From an uncultured Alphaproteobacteria bacterium (GTDB lineage Bacteria > Pseudomonadota > Alphaproteobacteria > Puniceispirillales > UBA1172), in contig CAJXME010000079.1 of assembly GCA_913056245.1 (NCBI GenBank), positions 1 to 6,078 on the forward strand: DNA of 6,078 bases, read 5' to 3'. The notes beneath the pieces are model-generated. The model ran no database searches. It was not told where the DNA came from and saw only the letters and a list, made by a program, of their open reading frames with translations. Positions 5,837 through 6,078 of this stretch are shown piece after piece. Numbering within the stretch: the stretch's first letter is position 1; each line of letters opens with the position of its first letter. The translations under genes and the position numbers were made by a program.

Positions 5837-6078
5837 CTAACGACCCCAGATGTAAACGGCGACGAAGAGGAACAACCACACAACGTCAACGAAATGCCAA
5901 TACCAAGCGGCGGCTTCAAAACCGAAATGCTGCTTGGCGCTGAAATGACCCAAAGCGCCGCGCCACATGCAAACCGCAAGGAACAGCGTGCCGATGATCA
6001 CGTGGAAGCCGTGAAAGCCTGTTGCCATGAAGAAGACCGAGGGGTAGATGCCATCGTTGAAAGCAAACGGCGCGGGGC
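5837..6078 (-). CDS. Cytochrome c oxidase subunit III, C-terminal 79 residues (runs off right edge)
   Basis: Partial gene: the 5' end lies beyond base 6078 and the stop TAG is at 5839-5837. The readable part begins [16 protein letters not shown], continues with [17 protein letters not shown] and ends with [20 protein letters not shown] and VAVYIWGR. These are near-invariant segments of the last helices of subunit III, including the glutamate of [11 protein letters not shown] and the aromatic HFVDVVW helix. Subunit III is a core membrane subunit of the aa3-type haem-copper terminal oxidase that stabilises the catalytic subunit I. The gene is called ctaE, coxC or cox3 in different species. It is the first visible gene of the minus-strand block, and the block's promoter must lie outside the window. 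Confidence 0.97.
   Translation of the reverse strand, partial: PAPFAFNDGIYPSVFFMATGFHGFHVIIGTLFLAVCMWRGALGHFSAKQHFGFEAAAWYWHFVDVVWLFLFVAVYIWGR

Noticed and set aside
1..6078. Mobile element, CRISPR array, tRNA, rRNA or defence system
   Set aside because: No terminal inverted repeats, transposase or integrase motifs, regularly spaced repeats or RNA gene signatures were seen. Almost all sequence is accounted for by housekeeping genes.

Overview
This window looks like ordinary chromosome from an alphaproteobacterium with intermediate GC. The evidence is a mitochondrial-processing-peptidase-like M16 protease, a long (468-residue) threonine synthase, and the order cox3 - DUF983 - surf1 - thrC - M16 protease, which I recall as a recurrent alphaproteobacterial arrangement. 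I cannot assign an order or genus from the sequence alone. I see no phage, plasmid, transposon, CRISPR, tRNA or rRNA signature.

Layout from left to right. Positions 1-1204 (minus) encode the N-terminal 401 residues of a DsbD/ScsB-type membrane thiol:disulfide reductase; its C-terminal part lies off the left edge. Positions 1205-1383 are an AT-rich divergent intergenic region that should hold promoters for both flanking genes. A complete yqgE/AlgH-family gene follows at 1384-1941 (plus). It meets, tail to tail across 19 bases, a five-gene minus-strand block that is read from right to left. That block is the 3' end of cytochrome c oxidase subunit III (5837 to the right edge), a small DUF983 zinc-ribbon membrane protein, the oxidase assembly factor SURF1, threonine synthase, and the M16 protease.

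The minus-strand block looks like one transcription unit entering from beyond the right edge. Gaps are very short: about 2 bases for cox3/DUF983 with the preferred TTG start, 79 for DUF983/surf1, 5 for surf1/thrC and 1 for thrC/M16. It combines a core subunit of the aa3-type terminal oxidase and a dedicated assembly factor with a last-step threonine biosynthesis enzyme and a processing-type protease. The first three genes plausibly work together in building the oxidase. The link to thrC and the protease appears to be positional rather than biochemical.

No clearly new system was found. The points most worth a second look are a small palindrome that puts the thrC ribosome site and the surf1 stop codon in one potential hairpin, a possible leaderless promoter for the DsbD-like gene, the uncharacterised DUF983 protein between two oxidase genes, and the long periplasmic domain with a C-x3-C motif in the DsbD-like protein. 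All motif and start calls were made by eye.
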